Of a DNA stretch of 64,000 nucleotides, positions 37,135 to 46,668 are shown piece after piece; position 1 is the first letter of the stretch, and each line of letters begins with the position of its first letter. Source of the DNA: JBKBKN01 sp046294625 (GTDB lineage: Bacteria > Bacteroidota > Bacteroidia > M30B66); the NCBI GenBank assembly GCA_046294625.1, contig JBKBKN010000018.1, forward strand, positions 1 through 64,000, given 5' to 3'. A program made the translations under genes and the position numbers. The notes beneath the pieces were generated by a model that worked only from the letters and a program-made list of their open reading frames with translations, ran no database searches and was not told where the DNA came from.

Positions 37135-38673
37135 TCATCCGGCCCAATTTTCACGGTCGAGGCTGCGCATTTGGATGGCTTCGGCAAGGTGGGCAGTTTT
37201 GATGTCTGCACTTGCATCCAAATCGGCAATGGTCCTGGCTACTTTTAAAATTCTGTCATATGCTCTGGCCGAAAGCGACAATCGTTCCATAGCTGTTTTG
37301 AGCAGTTGAATGCCGGTTTGATCGATTTTGCAATAAGTTTTAATGAGCTTGGAGCCCATTTGTGCGTTACAGTATATGCCTTCTTTTTCATTGAAGCGTG
37401 CTTCCTGTATATCTCTGGCCTTAACGACTCTGGCTCTGATAGACTCACTTTTTTCGGCAGGTCGTTGGCTCGAAAGTTCATCGAATTTAATCGGCGTAAC
37501 TTCAATGTGTAGATCGATGCGGTCGAGCAGGGGACCTGAGATTTTGTTGAGGTATTTTTGTACAGTTCCCGGCGGACAGACGCACTCTTTTTCCGGATGG
37601 TTATAGTATCCACAAGGACATGGATTCATGGAAGCAATTAGCATAAAACTTGCAGGATAGTCAACCGAGAATTTTGCCCTTGATATGGTCACAACCCGAT
37701 CTTCGAGAGGTTGACGCATCACTTCAAGCACAGTGCGTTTAAATTCAGGCAATTCGTCGAGAAATAGCACGCCATTGTGCGCTAGCGAAATTTCACCCGG
37801 CTGAGGGTGCGCTCCACCGCCTACCAATGCCACATCGCTGATGGTGTGGTGTGGCGCTCTGAAAGGACGTTGTGCCATTAGGGAGGCATGTTGCCCCATG
37901 CGACCTGCAACGGAGTGGATTTTTGTGGTTTCTAATGCTTCGTGTAAGGTAAATGGGGGTAAAATTGTCGGAAGCCGTTTGGCAAGCATGGTTTTGCCAG
38001 CTCCAGGCGGACCGATCAGAATCAGGTTGTGCCCACCGGCAGCAGCGATCTCCATGGCACGTTTAATGTTTTCCTGCCCTTTTACATCGGCAAAATCGAC
38101 ATCAGTCTCGGCTTGCCGGGTGGCAAATTCTTCGCGTGTGTTTACGGTAATTCTATCTAATTCCTTGTTGCCATTCAAAAATTCAGCCACATCGAAGATG
38201 TTGTCAGCGCCATAAACTTCCAGATCACTAACTATTGCAGCTTCACGCGCATTTTGCTTTGGCAAAATAAAACCTTTAAATTTTTCACTTCTCGCCTGAA
38301 TGGCAATAGGAAGAGCACCTTTTATCGGTTGCAATCCTCCATCGAGCGAAAGCTCACCCATAATGATAAATTCTTCGAGTCGATCTGCTTTGATTTGTTC
38401 TGAAGCTGCAAGAATGCCAATAGCAATCGTGAGATCATAGGCAGAGCCTTCTTTGCGTATGTCTGCCGGAGCCATATTGATGACAATTTTGCGTCCCGGC
38501 ATTCGGTATCCTGAGCTGTTCAATGCCGATTCGATCCGTTGTTGACTCTCCTTGACAGCATTGTCAGGTAAACCAACTAAGAAAAACTTTACGCCTTGTG
38601 CTATATTCACCTCTACCGTTATGGTAGTGGCTTTAATGCCAAATACTGCACTTCCAAAGGTTTTTACGAGCAT
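37135..38673 (-). CDS. YifB/ComM-family Mg-chelatase-like AAA+ ATPase
   Basis: 512 residues in the order expected for the family: N-terminal ChlI-like domain (about 1-170, beginning with the KTFGSAVFGI segment and including NMAPADIRKEGSAYDL), AAA+ module with Walker A GPPGAGKTML at 221-230, Walker B FLDELPEF, a Cys-rich loop (PCPCGYYNHPEKECVCPP) that may bind zinc, and the C-terminal helical Mg-chelatase domain. In naturally competent bacteria ComM is a hexameric helicase that extends branch migration during uptake of foreign DNA; the role in most Bacteroidota is untested. Single gene with no operon partner evident. Confidence 0.93.
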   Translation of the reverse strand: MLVKTFGSAVFGIKATTITVEVNIAQGVKFFLVGLPDNAVKESQQRIESALNSSGYRMPGRKIVINMAPADIRKEGSAYDLTIAIGILAASEQIKADRLEEFIIMGELSLDGGLQPIKGALPIAIQARSEKFKGFILPKQNAREAAIVSDLEVYGADNIFDVAEFLNGNKELDRITVNTREEFATRQAETDVDFADVKGQENIKRAMEIAAAGGHNLILIGPPGAGKTMLAKRLPTILPPFTLHEALETTKIHSVAGRMGQHASLMAQRPFRAPHHTISDVALVGGGAHPQPGEISLAHNGVLFLDELPEFKRTVLEVMRQPLEDRVVTISRAKFSVDYPASFMLIASMNPCPCGYYNHPEKECVCPPGTVQKYLNKISGPLLDRIDLHIEVTPIKFDELSSQRPAEKSESIRARVVKARDIQEARFNEKEGIYCNAQMGSKLIKTYCKIDQTGIQLLKTAMERLSLSARAYDRILKVARTIADLDASADIKTAHLAEAIQMRSLDRENWAG

Positions 38674-38854
38674 GTTGCAAATATTGCTTATTTTACCTAA
38701 AAATCATCCTTAAGAATCGATTTTTGGCAAATTTGATGCATGCAGACTAAACTATTAATAGACAAATGGCATGTCGAGTAGATAGTAGCCACACTGAAGT
38801 GCTTAGATAGGAGCAGTTAAATAAAAATGTTTTGAAAATTTTATTGCAGGTGTT

Positions 38855-39244
38855 TTATTTGGAAAGCTTAGCGATTAATTCTTCCAATTTTGATTGGGAA
38901 AGCGGTTTGGAAATAAAATCAATCACATTGCTATAAAGCGACGATTTCTTTTTGTCTGCCGGATCGATTGAAGATGTTAAAATAACTATGGGGACTTGAG
39001 TAATCAGATGCTCATCTTTCAATAGATCAAGAAATTCCCACCCGTCCATGATGGGCATATTGAGATCAAGCAGAATAATATCGGGAAGTGCAACTGTTCC
39101 ATTTTTCAAATCATTGTATGCTTCTTCGGGTTTGGTGTAGCTGTCAATATTTTTGATACTGCTAAATTGATTGATCACGAGCTTAGCCAGAAAAATCACA
39201 ACTTCATCATCGTCGATAATCATTAAACGGTCAATTTGCTTCAT
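38855..39244 (-). CDS. Stand-alone response regulator receiver protein
   Basis: 129 residues consisting of one receiver domain. The acidic pocket is DDDE at 11-14, the phosphoacceptor is Asp60 in IILLDLNMPIMDGW, followed by the conserved Thr/Ser of VILTSS and the Lys of ISKPLS. No DNA-binding domain is attached, so it probably relays phosphate or acts by protein contact. Its start overlaps the end of the multi-PAS histidine kinase by 14 bases, so the two are translationally coupled and very likely a cognate pair. Confidence 0.92.
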   Translation of the reverse strand: MKQIDRLMIIDDDEVVIFLAKLVINQFSSIKNIDSYTKPEEAYNDLKNGTVALPDIILLDLNMPIMDGWEFLDLLKDEHLITQVPIVILTSSIDPADKKKSSLYSNVIDFISKPLSQSKLEELIAKLSK

Positions 39245-42200
39245 ACAAGTTTATTTTGAAAGTAGTTCCTACTTCGATTTCGCTCTCTACTTCAATGGTG
39301 CCGCCCATTGCTTCCACTTGTGCTTTTGTGATAAACAAGCCCATTCCTTTGGCATCTTTATTTCCATGAAAGGTTTTGAACATGCCGAAGATTTTATCTT
39401 TCACACGGTTCATATCGATGCCTCGGCCATTGTCACTTACTGTAATTGTTTTTACACCATTATTACTTTTGAGACCAAATGTAATTTTTATAGGTCTTGA
39501 TTCGGCGCGATACTTGATAGCATTGGTCATGAGATTGAGCAAAATGCTTTCCAAATACGCTATATTAGCATAAACGGTTTCTTCATCACCAATTTCTATA
39601 TTGCATTCAGCTTCCGCCTTGTCGAAAAGCAACTGAATGCCTGACTTAATGCGTTCAATCTCGTTTTTTAATGGGATGTTTGAATAGACCAATTCTTTGT
39701 TTTCTTGTATATCGAGAATCAAGCTAAGATTTTGAATCGTGTCATCGAGGCTTTCTGCCGTTTCTTTAATCATATTCAAGAAATGATTCCTTTGTGCTAC
39801 ATTGTTTAGGTCGATATAGCTTGTCAAACCAAGCAAATTGGCTACATGTGAACGGATGTTGTGTGAAACGATGTAATTGAAATTGAGCAGTTTTTTGTTT
39901 TGATTGTCGGTGATTTCAAGCAACTTTTCGAGGTGCTCCTGCTTTTTGATGAGCTCTGTGAAGTCAACCCCTACACAAAGCATTTCTGTGAAATTTCCTT
40001 CTGCATCAAACAGCGCCTTGAACTCCCACTTCGAAGTGTACACCTCTCCATGGTTAGATGGTTTTCTTATAACTACCGGAATTGAGCGTCCTGGATTAGC
40101 CACACAAATATTTACTGCTTCTGCACACGCTTTGTGATCTTCTTGAATGATGCTATGAAGTATATTCTTGCCAATCGCATCATCTCCTTTCAGGAAGGTT
40201 TTTTTAAAAAATTCATTCACAAAAGTGTAGTTTCCATGAACATCTGTTTTGATAATGAATATCGATTGATTTTCTACCAGCGTTTTATAAAAATCTGCTA
40301 ACAATTTAGCCTGCAATTCGGAATCTTTCAGTTTTTGTTGCGCTTCTTTTTCTTTGGTGATGTCGTGCGATATGCCGACCACGCTATGGATATTTCCTGA
40401 TTCATCAAAAACCGGCACATTGACCACGCCAACTGTAAATGTTTCTCCAAGTTTGTTGGCCACCAATGATTCTCCTATATATTTTTCCCCCTTTTGAAGC
40501 TTTGCAATAATTTTCGATGCTTCATTTCTATAATCGGGCGAAGGAGTAACTTCCAACAGATCTTTCCCGAGCACTTCTTCTTGTTTCCATAAGTAAAGAT
40601 CTTCCGCAGCTTTATTCCAGTATATAATCTTATTTTCTGGATTGATGGCAATTACCGCCTGACCAATTTGGTCGAGCATGTAGGAGTGAAATTTTAATTG
40701 CTCTTGATAAATTTTTCTAACGTTAATATCTTGAATTGCTCCGAATAGCCTGACGCATTTACCATCGCGCATTTCTGCTTTACCAATCGAACGAACCCAG
40801 ATTTCTCTTCCTGTTGCAGTAATTAGCTTTGATTCTACTTGCCAGGCTTGCCCGGTCTTCATTCCCTCTTCAACCGAAGCCCTGATTAGCTCTCTGTCTG
40901 GCCCTTCTTTGTAAAAATTAATGGCCGTTTCTAGTTGAGGTTCAAATTCAGCAGGCAAATCGTGAATCGTTTTTGTTACCTCGGTCCAGCTCAATTTATT
41001 TTTTATCAGATCTAATTCCCATCCACCTACTTTGGCAAGTTTACTACTCGATTCTATTAATTCTTTGTATTGTTTAAGCTTAGCTTCTGACAATTTTTTC
41101 TCTGTGATATCATTAGCAATGGTTCCCACCCAAACTCTGTCCGGAAGCGGTATAGGAAATTTGCGTACATGAATAAATTTATCATTCAATTCGTAAACAC
41201 TTTCAGTATTCAATTTGCCGCTCAATATTTCCTTATCTCTTTTATGAAATTCAAGGCACAATTCGGCATCAAAAAAATCTGAATCAGACTTTCCAATCAA
41301 CCCTTGTTTATCGGCTGCATAAAATCGGCAGAAGGCATCATTTACTTCGACATACTTAAGATTTTCGTCTTTAATAGAAATGAGCTCACCTGATGCATTC
41401 ATAAAGTCTTGTAGTAATCGGTTGGTTTTGTCGATTTCTGCTTCTGAGCTGATGAGCGCGTCAATATTGCGGATTACACACAAATAGCCTTTATGCGCTT
41501 TATTGGATTGTTCAATTTTAGAAACCGCGATTTCAAAATAGCTTGTTTTGTTATTCAGGATTATAGGGAGTCTTTCCGTTGTCTGACCGGGTGCTTTAGC
41601 CTCCTCCAGATTTTTAATTACATGCTGTATTCTTACTGAAATGTTTCCCGGAAGTCCAATGTCGGCTATGTTCTGTGGAATTTCCTTTTGATAATTAATT
41701 GAGAATTTATCGTCCAGATTTTCGCCAAAGAGTTCTTCAACAAACAAATCATTATCCAACACAACCACATAGTCGCCATATTGCGCGATGATATTCTTAA
41801 ATCTTTTGTTCGATTCTTGTAAGGCGCTTTCACGCTCTCTTTCTTTTGTAATATAAGTATGCGCACCAATGATTTTTTGGGGATTTCCCTGTTCATCATC
41901 AATCACCAGTCCCTTGCACCTAATCCAGGTAGGATTTCCATTGGCATGTTTATAGCGAACTTCGTATGTAAAGTTTTTTCTTTTGCCCGAGGCAATATCC
42001 TGAAATAGTTGATTGACTACTTGCCTATCCTCCGGGAATAAGAGGTTTTGCCATGGGTTTTTATCGTTTGCAAGTTCGGATTCCTGATATCCTAGGGTGT
42101 CCCAAAATCGTGAACTGACAAATGATTGTTGCGTATTGATATCCATACACCACAATCCATCTAAAACATCGGCTTGAATAAAATTAAAAATAGCTTCATT

Positions 42201-42248
42201 GCCCATCCAGAAAGTCTGAAATTCTGATTGGTTTGGCTTGGTCTCCAT
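39231..42248 (-). CDS. Multi-PAS sensor histidine kinase, soluble
   Basis: From ATG 42248 the protein has 1005 residues and no membrane helix, so it is cytoplasmic. It holds about six PAS/PAC modules in a row between residues 20 and 770; PAC-type ends such as GAHTYITKERERE, VGTIANDITEKK, GAIQDINVRKIY, VGISHDITKEKE and VGVDFTELIKK mark them. The phosphoacceptor is His796 in VSHNIRSHVANLLG, a variant H-box common in Bacteroidota. The ATPase domain (about 880-1005) has the N-box NLMTNAIKY, SDNGRGIDM and the GMGLFITK G2 box. Signals are likely cytosolic small molecules or redox. It is coupled to the response regulator downstream. Confidence 0.92.
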   Translation of the reverse strand: METKPNQSEFQTFWMGNEAIFNFIQADVLDGLWCMDINTQQSFVSSRFWDTLGYQESELANDKNPWQNLLFPEDRQVVNQLFQDIASGKRKNFTYEVRYKHANGNPTWIRCKGLVIDDEQGNPQKIIGAHTYITKERERESALQESNKRFKNIIAQYGDYVVVLDNDLFVEELFGENLDDKFSINYQKEIPQNIADIGLPGNISVRIQHVIKNLEEAKAPGQTTERLPIILNNKTSYFEIAVSKIEQSNKAHKGYLCVIRNIDALISSEAEIDKTNRLLQDFMNASGELISIKDENLKYVEVNDAFCRFYAADKQGLIGKSDSDFFDAELCLEFHKRDKEILSGKLNTESVYELNDKFIHVRKFPIPLPDRVWVGTIANDITEKKLSEAKLKQYKELIESSSKLAKVGGWELDLIKNKLSWTEVTKTIHDLPAEFEPQLETAINFYKEGPDRELIRASVEEGMKTGQAWQVESKLITATGREIWVRSIGKAEMRDGKCVRLFGAIQDINVRKIYQEQLKFHSYMLDQIGQAVIAINPENKIIYWNKAAEDLYLWKQEEVLGKDLLEVTPSPDYRNEASKIIAKLQKGEKYIGESLVANKLGETFTVGVVNVPVFDESGNIHSVVGISHDITKEKEAQQKLKDSELQAKLLADFYKTLVENQSIFIIKTDVHGNYTFVNEFFKKTFLKGDDAIGKNILHSIIQEDHKACAEAVNICVANPGRSIPVVIRKPSNHGEVYTSKWEFKALFDAEGNFTEMLCVGVDFTELIKKQEHLEKLLEITDNQNKKLLNFNYIVSHNIRSHVANLLGLTSYIDLNNVAQRNHFLNMIKETAESLDDTIQNLSLILDIQENKELVYSNIPLKNEIERIKSGIQLLFDKAEAECNIEIGDEETVYANIAYLESILLNLMTNAIKYRAESRPIKITFGLKSNNGVKTITVSDNGRGIDMNRVKDKIFGMFKTFHGNKDAKGMGLFITKAQVEAMGGTIEVESEIEVGTTFKINLYEAN

Positions 42249-42311
42249 ATTCAAAAAATATTGAATTTCTGATGATTACCTGGATGTTGTCTCTCTCTTC
42301 ACACTAACTAT

Positions 42312-42341
42312 CAAAGATACATTTTTAAACATATCAAACAG
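42312..42341 (-). promoter_or_regulatory. Promoter of the PAS kinase/response regulator pair
   Basis: On the minus strand the -7 element reads TATCTTTG (42312-42319), an exact TAnnTTTG. At the correct spacing of 19 bases the -33 element is CTG instead of TTG. Predicted leader of about 55 bases. Confidence 0.55.
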
Positions 42342-42460
42342 TTGACCGCGATAAATTTAAAATTGAACAGCTTTGTTTTACTTTTTGCCAGCATTAGTTC
42401 AATAATCAAGCATTCGGATAAGTCAGATTAGGCAATTAACATATCATCACTCACGGTAAC

Positions 42461-43102
42461 TTAGTACTTTAGAAATGGATTGTATAATCGTTCATGCCCA
42501 ATGGTGGTAGATGGGCCATGCCCTGAATAAACAATGTAATCGTCTGATAAACAAAGAAGTTTATCGTGAATACTCTTTAGTAGCGTATCCATATTCCCTC
42601 CCGGCAGATCGGTACGGCCTACGCTTTCTCTAAAAATGACGTCTCCTGCAATCACAAATTTCTGTGCATGCGATATGATGGAAAGCTCGCCAGGAGCATG
42701 CCCGGGGGTTAATACCAGCTCTAGTTTTTCATCTCCAAGGCTTAATTCATCCTTTTCGTTCAGAAAATGAGTTGGTTCTGGTTGAGTTTCGGAATGGATG
42801 CCCCACATGTGCCCATAGTTCTCCACAGCTTGAAGCAGCGGTAATTCTAAAAGATGAAATTCGGGCAAAAGCCCATATTGACGATGCACGTAGGGATTAC
42901 CCAATACATGGTCAATATGACAATGGGTATTAATCAATCTAATAGGCTTCAGCTTGCGTTCTTCAATGAAGGCAGAAAGTGCTTGCTTTTCCAATGGAGC
43001 ATAGCAACCCGGATCTATGATGAAGGCATCGCCATTGTCGTGATAGATGATATAGGTATTTTCGTGAAAGGGGTTAAACGTAAAAGCTTCGATATGCAAC
43101 AT
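42461..43102 (-). CDS. MBL-fold metallo-hydrolase, glyoxalase II-like
   Basis: 213 residues forming a single metallo-beta-lactamase fold. The metal-binding motif is HCHIDH (His60, His62, Asp64, His65), with further ligands in the TPGHAPGELS segment, the Asp of AGDVIFRESVGRTDLPG and the C-terminal SGHGPSTTIGHE His. The spacing and RTDLPGG wording match the YcbL/GloB-like subgroup that hydrolyses thioesters such as S-lactoylglutathione or acts on persulfides; the exact substrate is not evident. A terminator for the upstream gene separates it from the T9SS protein at 43173. Confidence 0.88.
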   Translation of the reverse strand: MLHIEAFTFNPFHENTYIIYHDNGDAFIIDPGCYAPLEKQALSAFIEERKLKPIRLINTHCHIDHVLGNPYVHRQYGLLPEFHLLELPLLQAVENYGHMWGIHSETQPEPTHFLNEKDELSLGDEKLELVLTPGHAPGELSIISHAQKFVIAGDVIFRESVGRTDLPGGNMDTLLKSIHDKLLCLSDDYIVYSGHGPSTTIGHERLYNPFLKY

Positions 43103-43113
43103 GGTGCAGCAAA

Positions 43114-43151
43114 AATAGCTAAGGCAGTTTGAATAACCTGCCTTAGCTATT
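43114..43151 (-). terminator. Rho-independent terminator of the lysyl-oxidase-like gene
   Basis: A perfect 14-bp stem (43114-43127 with 43138-43151) with a 10-base loop; on the minus strand it is followed by TTTTT. It lies 22 bases past the stop codon at 43173. Confidence 0.85.
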
Positions 43152-43172
43152 GAAAATAAGCAAATGGGCTTA

Positions 43173-45467
43173 TTAGTGTATAATTAGCTTTTTGGTATAT
43201 GGACTTTGATCTACAATCATTCGCAGCGTGTAGATGCCCGCTGCAATTTCACCCTGATAAAAGTCTTTGGTGTATTTGCCACGCAAACTACCCAACTGCT
43301 CATTGTAAATTATTCTGCCAAGGCCATCAATGATTTGAAGCTGTATGCGGTGCTCGTTTTTGGTTTCGAATTTTAGTTGAAAATTGCCATTGTTAGGGTT
43401 AGGGAAGAGTTGTAAGCCAGGTTTATCTGCATCAAGACCGGCAATATTGACAGATGTTTCAACCATCACGGTCGTTTCCACAACATTGTTGCAGCCATTG
43501 GCATCGGTAAATGAATAGGTGATGGTGTAAGGTCCGCCAACTCCGGCTAATGCAGGGTCGAACACCCCATCAATCACACCCGTACCGCTGAATGTACCGC
43601 CTGCGGGTGTGCCAACCAATGTAATTGGGGCATCGGTTTCGTCAACTGTTGGAGGTAAATTGTTGATGCTGCCATTTTCAATAACATTCACCACTGCCAC
43701 CACAGGTGTCCGGTTACCTACACAAAGACTGTTTTCAAGCTGAACCTCCCAATCGTAGAAATAGTAGTAGAAACGATTGCCCCCTGATGAGTTTTTGATA
43801 CTAAGCACACCGGGTACTTCATAAGGGAAGGTGGCACAATCCTGATTTCGGAATAGACCCGGGTTGGAATTAGCCTCGATAGTAAAGTTTTGTCCTGCAG
43901 GAATATTAAAGTTTAATTCAACACGACTAATTCCCTGCGGAATGAATACTGTTGCGCTTGCCACAACAGCCTGAAAATCATTTTTCACGGTGATGGTTCG
44001 GTTGCCATCGCTATTGGCATTCACCAATACTGATTTTAAGGTAAATGGTGTTTCCACATCAAAGATCAACCATTGATTGTTGGATGAAAAATTACCACTG
44101 CAAATATTGGTATTGGGCGGCCCTACTCTGTAGTTTGGTCCTTCAATTTCGGTGGAATATTGAACATAATAAGTTGTTGTGCTTGCAATCGTTGGTGTGT
44201 TGTATGTATTGCCTACATTAAGCAACGTGCCACCAACTGGAGCGCTGTACCACTCTAGTCGTTCGGGGTCGCCTTCTGCAAAAAGCGTAGCTGAACCACT
44301 TCCACATATCGTATCACCCGAAGTAATTGGCGCATCACTTAGTCCCCCAACGATAACCGTGAAGGGCTCAGATGTGGCAGTGCCACAATAATCAACGATG
44401 GTAACAGAATATTCACCTGGTTCGTGCACAACGATTTTTTGTGTGGTAGCACCAGTTGACCAAAGATAGCTAAGTCCAGCTTTTGCAGTTAGTTCAATGC
44501 TGTCTCCGAAACAAATTTGATTGGGTTTATTAGAATAAATTTTTGCAGACGCGTTGCCGGGCTCATTTTGTTGCGTTAGGGTAAAAGGCACGGCGGTGTA
44601 GTTATTGTCTTCATTGCTTTCTAAGAAGTGGTTTAAAGGGTCTACTTCCACCACTATCCAGTAATCGCCATTACAAATGTCGGGGGGAATGTCAATCCAC
44701 ATCATATCGAGAGATTCACTATAAATATCCGTATAACCTGAAGAAATTCCCTGAATAACAGGCGAGCAATTGTAGGAGCCCCCACCAAGCCCAAAGTTGG
44801 GAAAATTGGCATTGAGTAGTCCTGTACCTCCAAGATAAACCGTATTGTCTGTTCTGCAATGATTAGGATAGGTTGAACAGCTTCCATAATCCATTAAACA
44901 AAAGCCGATTTTTGCGCCTTTACCAACGATGTCCCATTTTCTGGGATCCGGCTCATTATCATCTTTAATGCGAAGCGTAAAAACACACCAATCATCCACA
45001 TGGTTGTGATTGTGCGTAGGGTGATAGGTCATGGCTCCTGACCAGCGGTCGTAAAAGCCCATCAAATCACCACTTTTCTGATAAATTCTTTGTTTAATCA
45101 AATTTCTTGGAGGCGTTCCATTGGGGCAGTTTCCGGGATTGGTGGACTGAAAAGTGTCGGTTCCACACACATAATAATTGCTGCCCAATACTGTAAAGGG
45201 ACCAAAACCAATATTAGGTGTTGAACCTGTAACACGCAGGCGCGCATCGTTTCCACTGCAAGGTGGGTTGCAAACCTGTGGGTATTCGTTGGGGCCTCCT
45301 GCATAGTTCAGAATTGCCCACCAAGAAATATCAATATCCGGTAATAAATCGCAGTCCGTAGATCCATCTTCACATACACATCCAGCGGCATTGTTGGTGT
45401 TGCACGGCTGGGCAACAAGTTGAAATGCTGAAAATGTAGAAAGTATTCCGAGTAAAAGTTTACGCAT
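43173..45467 (-). CDS. T9SS surface protein with lysyl-oxidase-like domain
   Basis: 764 residues with a signal peptide ending FQLVAQ. Residues about 75-297 resemble animal lysyl oxidase. They include a copper-type H-x-H-x-H (His152, His154, His156 in THNHNHVDDW); a Lys (Lys186 in GKGAKIGFCLMD) matching the position that forms the lysine tyrosylquinone cofactor; and a Tyr (Tyr249 in YTDIYSESLDMMWIDI) matching the partner Tyr. The closing DPLNHFLESNEDNN resembles the animal NPxxxxxESDYTNN. Lysyl oxidases deaminate lysine side chains oxidatively; bacterial and archaeal homologues are known from genome surveys. After it come Ig-like modules with YSAPVGG and a sorting domain with LFPNPNNG. Predicted extracellular copper amine oxidase, inferred from motifs only. 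Confidence 0.8.
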   Translation of the reverse strand: MRKLLLGILSTFSAFQLVAQPCNTNNAAGCVCEDGSTDCDLLPDIDISWWAILNYAGGPNEYPQVCNPPCSGNDARLRVTGSTPNIGFGPFTVLGSNYYVCGTDTFQSTNPGNCPNGTPPRNLIKQRIYQKSGDLMGFYDRWSGAMTYHPTHNHNHVDDWCVFTLRIKDDNEPDPRKWDIVGKGAKIGFCLMDYGSCSTYPNHCRTDNTVYLGGTGLLNANFPNFGLGGGSYNCSPVIQGISSGYTDIYSESLDMMWIDIPPDICNGDYWIVVEVDPLNHFLESNEDNNYTAVPFTLTQQNEPGNASAKIYSNKPNQICFGDSIELTAKAGLSYLWSTGATTQKIVVHEPGEYSVTIVDYCGTATSEPFTVIVGGLSDAPITSGDTICGSGSATLFAEGDPERLEWYSAPVGGTLLNVGNTYNTPTIASTTTYYVQYSTEIEGPNYRVGPPNTNICSGNFSSNNQWLIFDVETPFTLKSVLVNANSDGNRTITVKNDFQAVVASATVFIPQGISRVELNFNIPAGQNFTIEANSNPGLFRNQDCATFPYEVPGVLSIKNSSGGNRFYYYFYDWEVQLENSLCVGNRTPVVAVVNVIENGSINNLPPTVDETDAPITLVGTPAGGTFSGTGVIDGVFDPALAGVGGPYTITYSFTDANGCNNVVETTVMVETSVNIAGLDADKPGLQLFPNPNNGNFQLKFETKNEHRIQLQIIDGLGRIIYNEQLGSLRGKYTKDFYQGEIAAGIYTLRMIVDQSPYTKKLIIH

Positions 45468-45570
45468 AAATTAAATTCAAATTAAAGGCTAAGTTAGTTT
45501 TTTTGTAATTCAATTACCATACCATCATATTATTTTCAGGCTGTATCTTCGTGGCCTATGTAACTCTATT

Positions 45571-46668
45571 GTGCGTCTCATTTACCACCTTATCAATTAC
45601 CTTAGTTTTGCGTTTCTCTTGCTAGGAATTTCAGCCCGGTGGATAAGCCCTAACAGCTTTTGGCCACTTGCATTTTTAGCATTGGGTTTGCCTTATTTGA
45701 TTATCGTCAACCTTATTTTATTTGCGTTTCATCTGTTTCGGTTTAGTAAGCAAATGATAGTACCTTTCATGGGATTGCTAATTTCATTGAGCTCAATTCT
45801 AATGTTTTACAGACCTTTTGGGAATAACTCCATCCAAGAAAGAGAGGCTCTGCCAAATCATCTTCGGCTGATGAGCTTCAATGTTCGTCTCTTTGATGTG
45901 TATAAATGGAGCAAAAATGCAGAAGCAAAAGCTGAGATTTTTAAACTGATTCAATCTTATAATCCCGATATTCTCTGCTTGCAGGAAATTTATTACGAGC
46001 GAAAACCAGGATACATTACGTTAAAGGAATTGAAACAAAAAACAGGGTTGAATCATCTACATGTGGAAAACAGTTCCGAGCTGCATGGCAATTTCTGCTT
46101 TGGTATAGCCACCTTGTCTCGCTTTCCCATTCTTTCCAAGTCCGTCATTGAATTTGGCAATCATACGGACAATCTCGCAATATACACTGATATTAAATTT
46201 GCTGATGTTACCGTTCGGGTTTTCAATATGCATTTAGAGTCCATTCGGTTTAGAAACGAAGATTATGAAACCATGAAAAACCTAACCGGCGTGGAAGATA
46301 AAGTGAATTTAGATGGGGAGCGGAAGATTGCCGGAAGAATGAAGAGAGCCTATAAGGAGAGGGCGCGACAAGCTGTTTTGGTTCGAAACACTATTCAGAA
46401 AACGCATCACAGCGTATTAGTGGCGGGTGACTTTAATGATACACCCGGAAGCTATGCCTACCATCAGGTAAAAGGCGACTTGTCCGATGCATTTGTTGCT
46501 AAAGGGAAGAATTCAGGCTCCACCTATGTGAGTAAATTACCCTTTATGCGGATTGATTATATTATGTATGACAAAAGTTTTGACTGCACCGGCTTTGAAC
46601 GAGTGAACAAAGTTTTGTCTGATCATTATCCTATCGTGGCCGATTTTAAACATCAGGCCAAAGACTAA
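45571..46668 (+). CDS. Membrane-anchored endonuclease/exonuclease/phosphatase-family protein
   Basis: 365 residues with a GTG start at 45571. Three N-terminal membrane helices (about 5-22, 30-52 and 63-80) are followed by an EEP domain (about 95-363). Catalytic segments are in place: LMSFNVRLFD, DILCLQEIYYER with the metal-binding Glu, NMHLES, VAGDFNDTPGS and the final LSDHYPIVADF. The membrane-anchored version is common in Bacteroidota, where the substrate (DNA, phospholipid or sugar phosphate) is unknown. Topology predicts the catalytic domain in the periplasm or cytoplasm depending on the three-helix orientation. Its stop codon overlaps the stop of the convergent recombinase gene. Confidence 0.88.
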   Translation: MRLIYHLINYLSFAFLLLGISARWISPNSFWPLAFLALGLPYLIIVNLILFAFHLFRFSKQMIVPFMGLLISLSSILMFYRPFGNNSIQEREALPNHLRLMSFNVRLFDVYKWSKNAEAKAEIFKLIQSYNPDILCLQEIYYERKPGYITLKELKQKTGLNHLHVENSSELHGNFCFGIATLSRFPILSKSVIEFGNHTDNLAIYTDIKFADVTVRVFNMHLESIRFRNEDYETMKNLTGVEDKVNLDGERKIAGRMKRAYKERARQAVLVRNTIQKTHHSVLVAGDFNDTPGSYAYHQVKGDLSDAFVAKGKNSGSTYVSKLPFMRIDYIMYDKSFDCTGFERVNKVLSDHYPIVADFKHQAKD

